Positions 24,343-33,119 of a stretch of DNA of 64,000 bases are shown here, one piece after another; position 1 is the stretch's first letter; every line of letters begins with the position of its first letter. This DNA comes from JAFGHJ01 sp964525555 (GTDB lineage Bacteria > Hydrothermota > UBA3072): assembly GCA_964525555.1 (NCBI GenBank), contig CAZGHN010000014.1, forward strand, positions 7,757 to 71,756. The letters run 5' to 3'. The notes below the pieces were generated by a model. It was not told the DNA's origin. It did not search any database and saw nothing but the letters and a program-made list of their open reading frames with translations. A program made the translations under genes and the position numbers.

Positions 24343-27066
24343 CTACCTTATAAGAATTCCCTTTCTTGATATCTCTCCCATATTAGTCTTCAAACTATAA
24401 AAATAAATACCACTCGAGACTCTAACACCATTTAAATTCGTACCATCCCAGTTAGTAACATAAGTACCCGGAGTGCATTCCGTATTTACCAGTTCTTTTA
24501 CCAGACCCCCGTAAATATTGTAAACCCTTAAAGTAACATGTTGCTTTCCTGCATTTTGAGGTATCCGGTAAGTTATAACTGAAGAATTTACGAATATATT
24601 TTCGCAGGAAAGAGCTAATCTATTAATAGACTCCGAATCTATATTTATACCAGAAAGAGGCGTCCTGACAAGGAAATAGTAAGGAGTAATGCTGCCAGCA
24701 TAATTCTCGGTGAAATTTATCTTCCCGGATGTCATATCGAGCGTGACCACATACAGAGAGTGAAACCCAACTGTAAGAGAATCGAATGCGGAAGCCTCCC
24801 AGTTAACTGAAGTCGTTCCCTCACCGGAAGTAATCGCTGCCTCTTCCCATGAACCTTGTGTCGTTTCAAACTGATAAAGAACTTTCATAATATTGCAATT
24901 TGTAGGACCGCGAGTATTGATGGCTGTTCCTGAAAAAGTAGGAAACCTATTTTCTGTTTCATTATCGATAAGCGGGGTAATAGATGATATAGGCGCAGAA
25001 AGATACTCTTCTACTTCATCAATCACAGTTACATCATTACTCAACGCATTTGCCACATATATCTTGTTTGTGTTCGGATTTACGCATATCACCTCAGGTT
25101 CATTCCCCGCAGCAACAGTGATGGTTGAATTACTCGCCCCGTCAATTATCGTAACATCGTCACTGGCTCCATTTGCAACATATATTTTATTTGTATTGGG
25201 ATTTACGCAAATATCAAGAGGCCCCTCGCCAATATTGGTAACAGTCGTGGTTAAATTGTTCTCCCCATCTATTACCGTCACATTGTCACTGTAGTGATTG
25301 GACGTATATATTTTGTTTGTGTTGGGATTGACGCAAATAGCATAAGGGTATCCTCCAGTAGCTACAGTAACAGTTGAATCGGTCTCTCCGTCTATTACGG
25401 TTACATTGTTACTAAAAGTATTCGCAACATATATTTTATTTGTGTTCGGATTAATGCATATCGACCGGGATCCATCCCCAATGGAAACAATATTATCAGT
25501 CGAATTGGTAGCTCCGTCTATCACAGTTACACTATCACTGTATTCATTCGCAACATATATTTTGTTTGTATTGGGGTTTACGTCTATATCTCTAGGGTTC
25601 ACCCCAGTAGAAACAGTTACGGTTGAATACATTTCTCCATCTATCACCGTTACACTGCTACTTCCCCAATTTGTCACATATATTTTATTTGTATTAGGGT
25701 TCACGCAAATCGCCAAAGGAGTATCTCCGGCGTCGAGAGTGGTATCGGTTAAATTACTCGAACCGTCTATCACCGTGATATTATCACTGAGTCCATTTGC
25801 CACATATATCTTGTTTGTGTTGGAATTCAGGCAAATTGCCCTAGGGCCGCCATCAACCGCAATATTTTCGGTTAACCCGGTTACCCCATCGATCACCGTT
25901 ACACTGTCACTATTATAATTTGCCACATATATTTTGTTTGTTATGGGGTTCACCGCTACTGCGCCAGGATCGATTCCGACAGAAACAGTGTCGGTTGAAA
26001 AGTCAGCCCCATCTAACACCGTTATATCGTTACTTGCATAATTCGCCACATAAATTTTATTCGTAGTAGAATTTAAGCAGATCGATACAGGATCTACTCC
26101 TACAGGGATTGTATCGGTTAAATGAGTCAGTCCGTCTATAACAGTCACATCATTACTTTGTTCATTTATAACATATATTTTGTTTGTACTGTGATTTACA
26201 CAGACAGCCCATGGATAACCACCGGCGGGAATAGTTGAAGTTAAACGGGTTGCCCCATCGATCACCGTCACATTCTCGCTGTTTCTATTCGCAACATATA
26301 TTTTATTAGTGTTGTAATTTACTGCAATTTCATAAGGAAAAGCTCCTGCTGAAACAGTATCTCTCGTATGATACAACCCATCTATTACAATTACGTTATT
26401 GTCGTACTCACCAGTCACATATATTTTGTCTGTGTTGGGATTTACACATATCGCTTTAGGACCGTCTCCGGCTGGAATAGTTGTAGCCGCATTGGTGGCT
26501 CCATCTATCTCCGTTACATCGTCACTGCTGTGGTTTGCCGTATATATCTTATTCGTGTTGGGATTTACACAAATTGCAAAAGGGAGATATCCGACTGAAA
26601 CAGTGGTATCTACCAAATCGGTCACTCCGTCTATTACCGTAACGTCACTACTTGCGTAATTCAGCGAGTATATCTTGTTCGTGTTTGGATTGACGGCTAT
26701 CGCCCATGGGTTTCTTCCCACTGGAATAGTATCCAATGAATTAGTCTCGCCGTCGATTACCGTAAGATTGTCATCATAATAATTCGTAACATATACCTTG
26801 TTCGTGTTGGGATTAACACAGACAGCATAAGGAAACTCTCCGGACGGAACAGTAACTATCGAATCAGCCCCTACATCTATTATTGTAATATCGTTACTGT
26901 TTCTGTTAGTTACATATATCTTGTTCGTAATGGGATTAACGCACATTGCCCAGGGCCCAGCTCCACCGGGGATAGAATCTGCCACCCAGTCAGCATAGAG
27001 AGAAGAAGCAAATAAACAACATAAAACTAATATTAATAAAACTCTTCTATTATTATTGAAAAACAT
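24343..27066 (-). CDS. Secreted 16-repeat YVTN beta-propeller protein with C-terminal sorting tail (paralogue 2)
   Basis: A 907-residue protein starting at the ATG at 27066. An upstream extension to 27222 is rejected because it reads through repeat sequence, and the AAGGAGGT site (27078-27071) fits 27066. The plan equals its neighbour: signal peptide 1-25 ('RRVLLILVLCCLFASSLYA'), sixteen ~43-residue YVTN repeats (~26-700), an Ig-like region, and the FlgD-like sorting tail (~830-907, 'VTLRVYNIYGGLVKELVN'). The last ~200 residues are the most conserved between paralogues, and DNA around 24390-24450 almost equals 21250-21300, suggesting recent duplication or gene conversion. Probable surface protein, function unknown. 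Confidence 0.88.
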   Translation of the reverse strand: MFFNNNRRVLLILVLCCLFASSLYADWVADSIPGGAGPWAMCVNPITNKIYVTNRNSNDITIIDVGADSIVTVPSGEFPYAVCVNPNTNKVYVTNYYDDNLTVIDGETNSLDTIPVGRNPWAIAVNPNTNKIYSLNYASSDVTVIDGVTDLVDTTVSVGYLPFAICVNPNTNKIYTANHSSDDVTEIDGATNAATTIPAGDGPKAICVNPNTDKIYVTGEYDNNVIVIDGLYHTRDTVSAGAFPYEIAVNYNTNKIYVANRNSENVTVIDGATRLTSTIPAGGYPWAVCVNHSTNKIYVINEQSNDVTVIDGLTHLTDTIPVGVDPVSICLNSTTNKIYVANYASNDITVLDGADFSTDTVSVGIDPGAVAVNPITNKIYVANYNSDSVTVIDGVTGLTENIAVDGGPRAICLNSNTNKIYVANGLSDNITVIDGSSNLTDTTLDAGDTPLAICVNPNTNKIYVTNWGSSSVTVIDGEMYSTVTVSTGVNPRDIDVNPNTNKIYVANEYSDSVTVIDGATNSTDNIVSIGDGSRSICINPNTNKIYVANTFSNNVTVIDGETDSTVTVATGGYPYAICVNPNTNKIYTSNHYSDNVTVIDGENNLTTTVTNIGEGPLDICVNPNTNKIYVANGASDDVTIIDGASNSTITVAAGNEPEVICVNPNTNKIYVANALSNDVTVIDEVEEYLSAPISSITPLIDNETENRFPTFSGTAINTRGPTNCNIMKVLYQFETTQGSWEEAAITSGEGTTSVNWEASAFDSLTVGFHSLYVVTLDMTSGKINFTENYAGSITPYYFLVRTPLSGINIDSESINRLALSCENIFVNSSVITYRIPQNAGKQHVTLRVYNIYGGLVKELVNTECTPGTYVTNWDGTNLNGVRVSSGIYFYSLKTNMGEISRKGILIR

Positions 27067-27098
27067 AAATACCTCCTTAATTCTTAACTGCACTTTAC

Positions 27099-27126
27099 AG
27101 TATAACAATATTTGACAATCCGTCAA
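27099..27126 (-). promoter_or_regulatory. Promoter of the second YVTN gene
   Basis: Minus strand TTGACG (27126-27121), 16-bp spacer, TATACT (27104-27099). Identical boxes to the promoter of the paralogue, so the two are probably expressed alike. Confidence 0.6.
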
Positions 27127-27135
27127 GGAAAATAA

Positions 27136-27398
27136 TCTCACACAAAGACACCAAGACACGAAGAAAAAAATAATTAGCCACAGATTTACACTGATTGCCA
27201 CTGATACCCTTCCCACTCCCATATATTTTTTTTATTAAAACAACAAAATATTTTTTTTAATCCGTGTGTTTCCGTGTTCATCCGTGGCTATTTACTCTTT
27301 TCGTTTTTCTCTGTGTTCTCAGTGTGTTTTTTCTACTACAATAAAATTCTCAGTTTTCTCTGTGGTAGTCTTTTTTCTTTTTTTTCTAAATCCTAAAT
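27136..27398. repeat. Direct repeat copy 2 (about 260 bp) upstream of the second YVTN gene
   Basis: Same sequence and orientation as 24042-24308, with scattered single-base differences. The match ends near the 'ctaaatcctaaa' words. No gene seen in it. Confidence 0.75.
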
Positions 27399-27417
27399 CC
27401 CAAATCCTAACCCCTAA

Positions 27418-27530
27418 CTCATACCGATGACCGCAGACGGCAGACCGGTTATAGAGAAATCGATAAATGTGGAAATTGGAAAAAGGGGGAACTGTTTTCA
27501 ATTCAAAATTCAAAATTTAAAATTCTTAAT
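27418..27530. repeat. Spacer repeat, 'gaccg…agaccggttatag' type, copy 1
   Basis: A run containing 'cagacggcagaccggttata' and 'gagaaatcgataaatg', then AT-rich 'aattcaaaattcaaaat' words. The same order of words recurs at about 32899-33000, and in part at 29270-29302 and 35910-35945. Confidence 0.6.
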
Positions 27531-27573
27531 TCACATCTTTCAACTATTTCACCGATGCGCAGCATCACTCCCC

Positions 27574-27601
27574 TTGACTTTAATTAAATCTTTGATATAG
27601 T
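27574..27601 (+). promoter_or_regulatory. Promoter-like site in the long spacer before the protease gene
   Basis: TTGACT (27574-27579), 16-bp spacer, extended -10 'TGaTATAGT' (TATAGT 27596-27601). It lies 336 bp before the protease start. The stretch 27602-27936 holds only short frames, one of them a four-codon frame (ATG near 27861) with a strong AGGAGG site. I could not identify a gene or riboswitch there. Confidence 0.4.
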
Positions 27602-27936
27602 GTAAATATATAGAAGGTATAAGTTTGTAATGGGAAATTATGGAAAAAGCAGGACCTTGAATCTTCAGACGATGAGCATAAACAAATCTATAAATATTTT
27701 CATAAACAATACTTTGCACTTGTTAAGGGCAAAAAGTAAATATTCCCCGTATCTTTACATTTTTTACCTTCCTCTCCATAGCATATACAACACGTTATAA
27801 AATAGTATTTAGTTTATTAAATATCAATAAATTAGCTAAGGAGGTTTTAGGAGGTATTCTATGAGGGACATATAATAGATTTTTACGTCCGATTTTAGTT
27901 CCTTTTTAGCAGAAGTAAAAACAAAGGGAGGAAAAA

Positions 27937-28947
27937 ATGGAAACAAGAGAAATAAAGAAGAAATACGAAAAAAATCTATTAAGAAAAGCTAATGTCTTAG
28001 GTGTAATGACAGGATATAAGATAAGAGGAGAAGAAAAAACCGATGAACTGAGTGTAATATGTATGGTCGAGAAAAAACTCCCGAAAGAAAAACTGAGCAG
28101 GTGGGATGTTATTCCGGAAACCTTAAAAGATATTCCGACCGATGTGATAGAAGTCGGTAAAATAAAAGCACTACAGGCAGATAACCAGGAAAGGATTAGA
28201 CCCTGTCCTATGGGAACATCCGGAGGGCACTACTTAATAACCGCGGGCACAAACGGAGAGCTGCTCAAAGATAGAAGTACCGGCAAGATATGTATCGGAA
28301 CGAATAACCATGTAGCGGCAAATTCAAACGAGGCTGAAGTAGGAGACGCGTATCTTCAGCCCGGACCTTATGACGGAGGAAAGATTCCCGAAGATATAAT
28401 AGGAAAGCTTTTTAAATTCATTCCCATAGAATTTGCAGACTCTCCGAGTTCATGCTCATTTGCCAGATTCTGGAGCAATCTCTACAATGTACCTGCAAAA
28501 TTACTCGGAAGAAAGACCAGACTTAGACCGGTTTTAGCATATCCGGAGGAAAATCTGGTCGATGCGGCAATGGTTGAAGTCAACAGTGACGAAGTTTTAG
28601 CAAAAATCCTGGATATAGGAATACCTAAAGGAACGAGAGAAGCCGAGCTCGACATGCTTGTTCAAAAATCGGGTAGAACGACTTACCACACAATTGAAGG
28701 ACTCATAACCGGTGTAGATGCTACTATCGGACCTGTATCTTACGGCACAGGAAAATCTGCATATTTCACAGACCAGATTGTAATAAGTAAAGAAGGATTC
28801 AGCGCCGGAGGCGACTCCGGAAGTCTGATTCTCGATATGGAAGGCTATGCTGTAGGTAAACTCTTCGCAGGAAGCGAGAACACTACGATTGCTAATAATA
28901 TTAAAAACTATCTTGATTTACTGGATGCGGAGCTTATTACCGTTTGA
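27937..28947 (+). CDS. Trypsin-like serine protease with N-terminal prodomain-like segment
   Basis: A 336-residue protein with no signal peptide, preceded by a strong GGGAGG site. Residues 1-~85 are a basic, charged domain ('KKYEKNLLRKANVLGVMTG', then 'IPTDVIEVGKIKAL'). Residues ~95-336 carry a serine-protease triad pattern: His in 'GTNNHVAANSN', Asp in 'NLVDAAMVEV' and Ser in 'SAGGDSGSLILD' (GDSGS). Similar S1-like proteins are found sporadically in bacteria. Lack of a signal suggests intracellular action. The next gene is a free copy of the N-terminal domain, so autoinhibition or inhibitor control is possible (inference). Confidence 0.8.
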   Translation: METREIKKKYEKNLLRKANVLGVMTGYKIRGEEKTDELSVICMVEKKLPKEKLSRWDVIPETLKDIPTDVIEVGKIKALQADNQERIRPCPMGTSGGHYLITAGTNGELLKDRSTGKICIGTNNHVAANSNEAEVGDAYLQPGPYDGGKIPEDIIGKLFKFIPIEFADSPSSCSFARFWSNLYNVPAKLLGRKTRLRPVLAYPEENLVDAAMVEVNSDEVLAKILDIGIPKGTREAELDMLVQKSGRTTYHTIEGLITGVDATIGPVSYGTGKSAYFTDQIVISKEGFSAGGDSGSLILDMEGYAVGKLFAGSENTTIANNIKNYLDLLDAELITV

Positions 28948-28956
28948 GGTTATTCC

Positions 28957-29208
28957 ATGCCTACAATCGAAGAGGTAAAAAAGGTAAAAGAAAAATACGC
29001 CCCTGGACTTATGAATAAAGCAGGTGTTGTGGGCTGTTCGATCGGACACAAACAAATCGGCGGTAAAAAGACCGATAAACTTTCTATTGTTTGCTATGTT
29101 AAAGAGAAAAAAAGGGAGGAAGACCTCAAAAGTAAGGATATTATTCCAAAGGAAATAGAAGGCATTCCGACAGATGTAATAGAATCGGGTGATTTTAAGG
29201 CTTTGTAA
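28957..29208 (+). CDS. Stand-alone homologue of the protease N-terminal domain
   Basis: An 83-residue protein starting 9 bp after the protease stop. It parallels residues ~8-85 of the protease almost end to end: 'VKEKYAPGLMNKAGVVG' against 'KKKYEKNLLRKANVLG', 'KKTDKLSIVCYVKEKK' against 'EKTDELSVICMVEKKL', and the shared 'GIPTDVIESGDFKAL' end. No catalytic part is present. By analogy with propeptide-like inhibitors (I9 type) it may bind or inhibit the protease, or help it fold. It may also be a remnant of a duplicated second protease. Homology is directly visible; function is inference. Confidence 0.75.
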   Translation: MPTIEEVKKVKEKYAPGLMNKAGVVGCSIGHKQIGGKKTDKLSIVCYVKEKKREEDLKSKDIIPKEIEGIPTDVIESGDFKAL

Positions 29209-29397
29209 GATTAGATAGAACGTCAGGAAACCGATTAGTTATTAGTCAATTGGTGAATTGGTAAAAATAACGACGGATGACCGTAGACGGCAGACCGGAG
29301 TTACAAAAGCATAAATCCTAAAGCCTAATTCCTGACTTATGACACAAGACGCACGACTAATGACTTTTAAAGTTTTATTTTTCAGGTTGCTCGTGTG
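29209..29397. repeat. Short spacer of word-like repeats
   Basis: Includes 'cggatgaccgtagacggcag' and 'cctgacttatgacacaagac' words. No gene seen. Confidence 0.4.
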
Positions 29398-31011
29398 TTA
29401 TTTTTTCGCATAATAAGCAGCTTGTAGAAATGGAATTATATTGCCTTCTTCGACTGTAGATTTATTTTCTTTTCCTCCTATTTCTATAGGAACGGATACC
29501 AGCTGGTATTTCATGGACGGCCAGGAAGAAACTTCCACTTTCACTACATATTTACCTGACTTTACGTTTTTTCCTTTATTGTCTTTCAAATCCCACAAAT
29601 AGATATGTTGTCCGAGATCGATACTTGCCGCGGTAACCGCGTCGGTATCTACATATTTGGAAGACTCTGCCCATTTCTTTAACCAGAGCTGTTTTTCTTT
29701 AACGTAGCCGCTGAAACCCGATACATAAAGCGTCTTTACGAAATTGCCTTTTTTATCCTCGACCCAGACAGCTGTCTGCGGAGCAAGAGCATCCTGGAAC
29801 CCTAAAATAAAGTCAACCACCACAACCGGACTTTTAAATTTTGAAGGATCGATTCTTTTTACTCCCGGACGCATTGCTTCGAAAACCATCTTTGATGCCT
29901 CAGTCGACGGATAATCCATAACCACTTTATCCCAGTATTCCATGGTCTTTTTCTGGTGAGCTACCCCCAGATAATACATTGCCTCTGCTTTTTGGGATTT
30001 GTCGGCATCGCTTTCTAAAACTTTATTCAAATCTTCCATAGCCTGGTCCAGTCTTCCCAAAAAGAAAGGCATATGCACCCCGACAGAAGCTCTTAAAAGT
30101 CTCAAGGACGAATTATCAGGGACAAGATTAACTGCCTTATCGAGTATATTCATTACTTCAAATGCTATTCCTGAACGATAATCGGTATTTTCATAAATAT
30201 TTTCATCATATCCTCTTCCAACAAGACATCCCAGGGCTTGGGCAAGACTTATATAGGCTTCTACATTCTTTGAGTCTATCTCGATTAATTTCTTGAAAAC
30301 GTCGATAGCTTTTTCGCAGTCCCCATTATCCAGATAGGACTTTCCCGATTTCATGAGCTCTTTCGGGTCTTTCGACTCTATTTTTTCCTCTTTCTTTGCG
30401 GGTGTACTAGGAGATGGAGCAGTATCTTTGATAAGTTTTTTTGCCTCCGAGGCTAAACTTGACTCCGGAGCTAACTCGATTACTTTTTCCCAGGCAGATA
30501 TTGCCTTATCGTTTTCTTCATTTTTCTTATACCCTTTTCCGAGGAAACTGTATACATGAACAAGAAGGTCTTTTGATACCTTCTCAGGTGATTTTTCATG
30601 CATTTTAATAATAAATTCATGGTCTCCTAACCCGTCGTCGAGTCTGCCAAGAAATTTGGGAACTTCAATTCCCATAATTCCGCGGTTGAATCGGGCGATT
30701 ATGTTGAACGAATCAAGCGCGACTGCCTTATCAAGTTGACCGAACGACTTAAATGCCAGCTCGCCAGCTTTCGCCATATTCTGAGTCTCTCCTGCCATCA
30801 TACCCGTATATAGTCCCAAATAAGCGTAAGCGCTGGAACTATCCGGATATTCTTTTAAAGCTTCTTCCATCACATTTACTGCTTCCCCGATTTTTCCGGA
30901 ATTCTGATTGGCTTTAGCTTCTTCGATATAGTCTTCTAAGGGTTTAGATTGAAGGCTAAAAACAAAAAACATAACAGATAAAACAATAAAACACTTCACC
31001 AAAAATTTCAT
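29398..31011 (-). CDS. Exported TPR protein with C-terminal DUF2271-like domain
   Basis: A 537-residue protein. The ATG at 31011 is preferred over the GTG one codon earlier; an AAGGAGA site lies upstream. A signal peptide covers residues 1-20 ('CFIVLSVMFFVFS'). Two TPR-containing blocks follow (~25-185 and ~210-375), with internal similarity ('DKAVALDSFNIIARFNRGIM' against 'DKAVNLVPDNSSLRLLRASV', both short helices followed by a 'FLGRLD' motif). That suggests an internal duplication. The C-terminal ~150 residues resemble DUF2271: 'TAVWVEDKKGNFVKTLYVSG', 'LWLKKWAESS', 'YLWDLKDNKGKNVKSG'. Probably periplasmic. Function unknown. Confidence 0.75.
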   Translation of the reverse strand: MKFLVKCFIVLSVMFFVFSLQSKPLEDYIEEAKANQNSGKIGEAVNVMEEALKEYPDSSSAYAYLGLYTGMMAGETQNMAKAGELAFKSFGQLDKAVALDSFNIIARFNRGIMGIEVPKFLGRLDDGLGDHEFIIKMHEKSPEKVSKDLLVHVYSFLGKGYKKNEENDKAISAWEKVIELAPESSLASEAKKLIKDTAPSPSTPAKKEEKIESKDPKELMKSGKSYLDNGDCEKAIDVFKKLIEIDSKNVEAYISLAQALGCLVGRGYDENIYENTDYRSGIAFEVMNILDKAVNLVPDNSSLRLLRASVGVHMPFFLGRLDQAMEDLNKVLESDADKSQKAEAMYYLGVAHQKKTMEYWDKVVMDYPSTEASKMVFEAMRPGVKRIDPSKFKSPVVVVDFILGFQDALAPQTAVWVEDKKGNFVKTLYVSGFSGYVKEKQLWLKKWAESSKYVDTDAVTAASIDLGQHIYLWDLKDNKGKNVKSGKYVVKVEVSSWPSMKYQLVSVPIEIGGKENKSTVEEGNIIPFLQAAYYAKK

Positions 31012-31279
31012 CACTTGTCTCCTTTTTTAAATTTTAAGCTTTTTTAACTTCTCGCGCTTTTCTACGCGCCATAAAATGTTTCGTCGATATTATCTTCAAT
31101 ATCCACTTTCTCCGCAATCTAAATTTTAGATGTTTATAAAAGTTTGTCAAGATTTGAATTGAACGCGGATAAACGCAGATCTTTAGGATTTTTTATTTTT
31201 TTATTGCCGTCAGCTGTCGGCAGTCAGCTATTGTTAGTCTCGACTCATGCCTCACTTAATTGACTCGGGCAATTAAGTG

Positions 31280-32767
31280 CTACTGCAATAAAATCGTTTT
31301 TCCGCAGGCTTTCCCCGATTTAGTTTCGAGATGCAATATATAAATTCCGGAACTAAGCCCCTCATAATTAACATTGATTTCGTATGTACCGGGTGTTTGT
31401 ACAGAGCTCAAAATTCTACGTACAACCTGACCGTTTACATTAACAAGGTTTAAATTAACCATACCTGTTTCAGCAACCGAATATCTCGCTATAGCTCTTC
31501 TTGATGTCAGTATATTATCATCCATCTCTATCGATAATATATTCTCTTCTTCCTCTATACCTGATACATATACAAGCGTATCAAAATAAACATTATTTTC
31601 TCCGTAATCTACGTACATTACACCGGGACCACCTCCCGTCCAACCAACGATAGCAGGAGCATTTGCTATCTCGGATAGAGAATCATCACTAACAAATATT
31701 GCGGTATCGACTATATTTGGACTACCATCGGAAGAAAAAGCATAAGCCGCACTAAGCATGTACCCTAAATCACCCGTGTATAAGAGTGCCAGTTCTCCCG
31801 AGCTTCTGTTTGTGCGAATATTGCACTCGTACTCTTCCATGCTTGGCGGACCAGCCAAAATACCTCCATAGGCCCAACTTGCAGAAGTATCTGTACTATA
31901 GCAAAAACCTACTCTGCGATTAGCCGCAACTGTCCAGGTATTGGTAATCCATGCAACCTGACTTCCGACCTCCTCTGAATATGCCATATCCAGTTCCGAA
32001 ATCCCATGATTTCCCGAATTAGAAACCACCTGTTGAACCGGAAGCCACGATTGCCCTTTATCCTTACTTCTAACCATTCTTATCTCATCTCTACCTCCGG
32101 GTGACAGGCTTGTATCTACAAAGCACACTCCGATATCGCTTCTGGAATTTGTCGCGACCTGCGGCGATGGATCAGGGCCCGGATTGCTGAAAACTGTATC
32201 ATAATCCTGCCAAGGGCCAGATAAATCATTTCGTGCAAATATTATATTATCATTTTTAACATAAGTTACGTAAATAGATGCAGAATCGCCTTTATCCGAT
32301 GCTATATCATAATAGTCGACATAATTATCGACAAGATATGAAAAACGTTGATTAGGATCTATAGTTTTAAATCCTCTCATCCATAGTTCATCATTACCGG
32401 AACTCTCACACCATATACCAATCGCACAAACCCATGATGTATCACCCGCATCCCTTACCACTCTGACTCTTGGATTTGTGACCGAACTATCATTGTTCAA
32501 TGCAGGTCTATACCATAAACTCCATGTTTGTCCGTTGTCGGTTGAACGATAAAGTTCCGCATGGTCGCCGTCAATTCCATTTGAATCTAATAGAGCATAT
32601 AAGTAGCCTGTTACCTCATCCCCGTCCCAATCTATTCCCATTGTCGGACTACCTCCTCTAACAAGAACATCCGTTGCCCAGCGGGTTTTTTCCTGAATTT
32701 CCTGGGAATAAAATTTACCTGTTAAAACTAAAAACGAAATAACGAAAATTTTGAAAAAAGTTTTCAT
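31280..32767 (-). CDS. Secreted BNR/Asp-box propeller protein with sorting tail
   Basis: A 495-residue exported protein. It has a signal peptide at residues 1-21 and a sialidase-like propeller with Asp boxes 'STDNGQTW' (~residue 75) and 'SKDKGQSW' (~235), plus a degenerate 'STDTSASW' (~300). A FlgD-like/type IX sorting tail occupies ~410-495 ('VNLNLVNVNGQVVRRIL', 'GLSSGIYILHLETKSG'). BNR repeats alone do not prove sialidase activity, and the Arg triad and catalytic Tyr could not be assigned. Probably a secreted or surface propeller. It is monocistronic between spacers. Confidence 0.78.
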   Translation of the reverse strand: MKTFFKIFVISFLVLTGKFYSQEIQEKTRWATDVLVRGGSPTMGIDWDGDEVTGYLYALLDSNGIDGDHAELYRSTDNGQTWSLWYRPALNNDSSVTNPRVRVVRDAGDTSWVCAIGIWCESSGNDELWMRGFKTIDPNQRFSYLVDNYVDYYDIASDKGDSASIYVTYVKNDNIIFARNDLSGPWQDYDTVFSNPGPDPSPQVATNSRSDIGVCFVDTSLSPGGRDEIRMVRSKDKGQSWLPVQQVVSNSGNHGISELDMAYSEEVGSQVAWITNTWTVAANRRVGFCYSTDTSASWAYGGILAGPPSMEEYECNIRTNRSSGELALLYTGDLGYMLSAAYAFSSDGSPNIVDTAIFVSDDSLSEIANAPAIVGWTGGGPGVMYVDYGENNVYFDTLVYVSGIEEEENILSIEMDDNILTSRRAIARYSVAETGMVNLNLVNVNGQVVRRILSSVQTPGTYEINVNYEGLSSGIYILHLETKSGKACGKTILLQ

Positions 32768-33085
32768 AACTCCTCCTTACTGTTTTGTTATATTATATGA
32801 AAATATTCTTATTTGTCAAATGAGTAAAAAGTTAGGAAGTTAGGTTGTTAGGTCGTTAGGAGGTTTTGAAAATTTACTAAACCCTAAATCCTAACTTAGA
32901 CCGATGACCGTAGACGGTAGACCGGTTATAGAGAAATCGATAAATGGGGAAATTGGAAAATGGGGTAACTTTTTCAATTCAAAATTCAAAAATCTTAACG
33001 TTAAAAACTCATAATTATTAACGCTCGAAACCCGTAACTCGAAATTTTCTTCAATTATGAACCAGGAACCACGAACTAAAACTCC
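32768..33085. repeat. Spacer with word-like repeats, copy 2 of the 'agaccggttatag' type
   Basis: About 32899-33000 repeats 27418-27530 ('agacggtagaccggttatag', 'gagaaatcgataaatggg'). The rest is words such as 'aggaagttaggttgttaggt' and 'aaacccgtaactcgaaat'. No gene seen. Confidence 0.55.
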
Positions 33086-33113
33086 TTTACAAACTCGGAT
33101 TTTCTATTAGAAT
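33086..33113 (+). promoter_or_regulatory. Promoter, probably leaderless, for the beta-barrel-like protein
   Basis: TTTACA (33086-33091), 16-bp spacer, TAGAAT (33108-33113), 6 nt to the ATG at 33120. No Shine-Dalgarno sequence. Confidence 0.45.
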
Positions 33114-33119
33114 TACAAC

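Noticed and set aside
21949..27000. Several open frames of 60-170 codons antisense to the YVTN genes
   Set aside because: They mirror the 129-bp coding repeats in another frame and show only repeated low-information peptides. The minus-strand frames have signal peptides and family repeats.
22000..27000. Regular repeats considered as a CRISPR array
   Set aside because: Units are about 129 bp, remain in frame and encode YVTN blades; there are no unique spacers between identical short repeats.
27067..27222. N-terminal extension of the second YVTN protein
   Set aside because: It translates repeat spacer, while the ATG at 27066 has a ribosome site and aligns with the paralogue's start.
27629..27800. 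Short frames in the spacer before the protease, including one starting 'MGNYGKSRTLN'
   Set aside because: Under 60 codons, no ribosome site, no homologue recognised and no second copy. Left unannotated.
31280..32767. Calling the BNR protein a sialidase
   Set aside because: Asp boxes are present but the Arg triad and catalytic Tyr/Glu could not be placed, so only the propeller is claimed.
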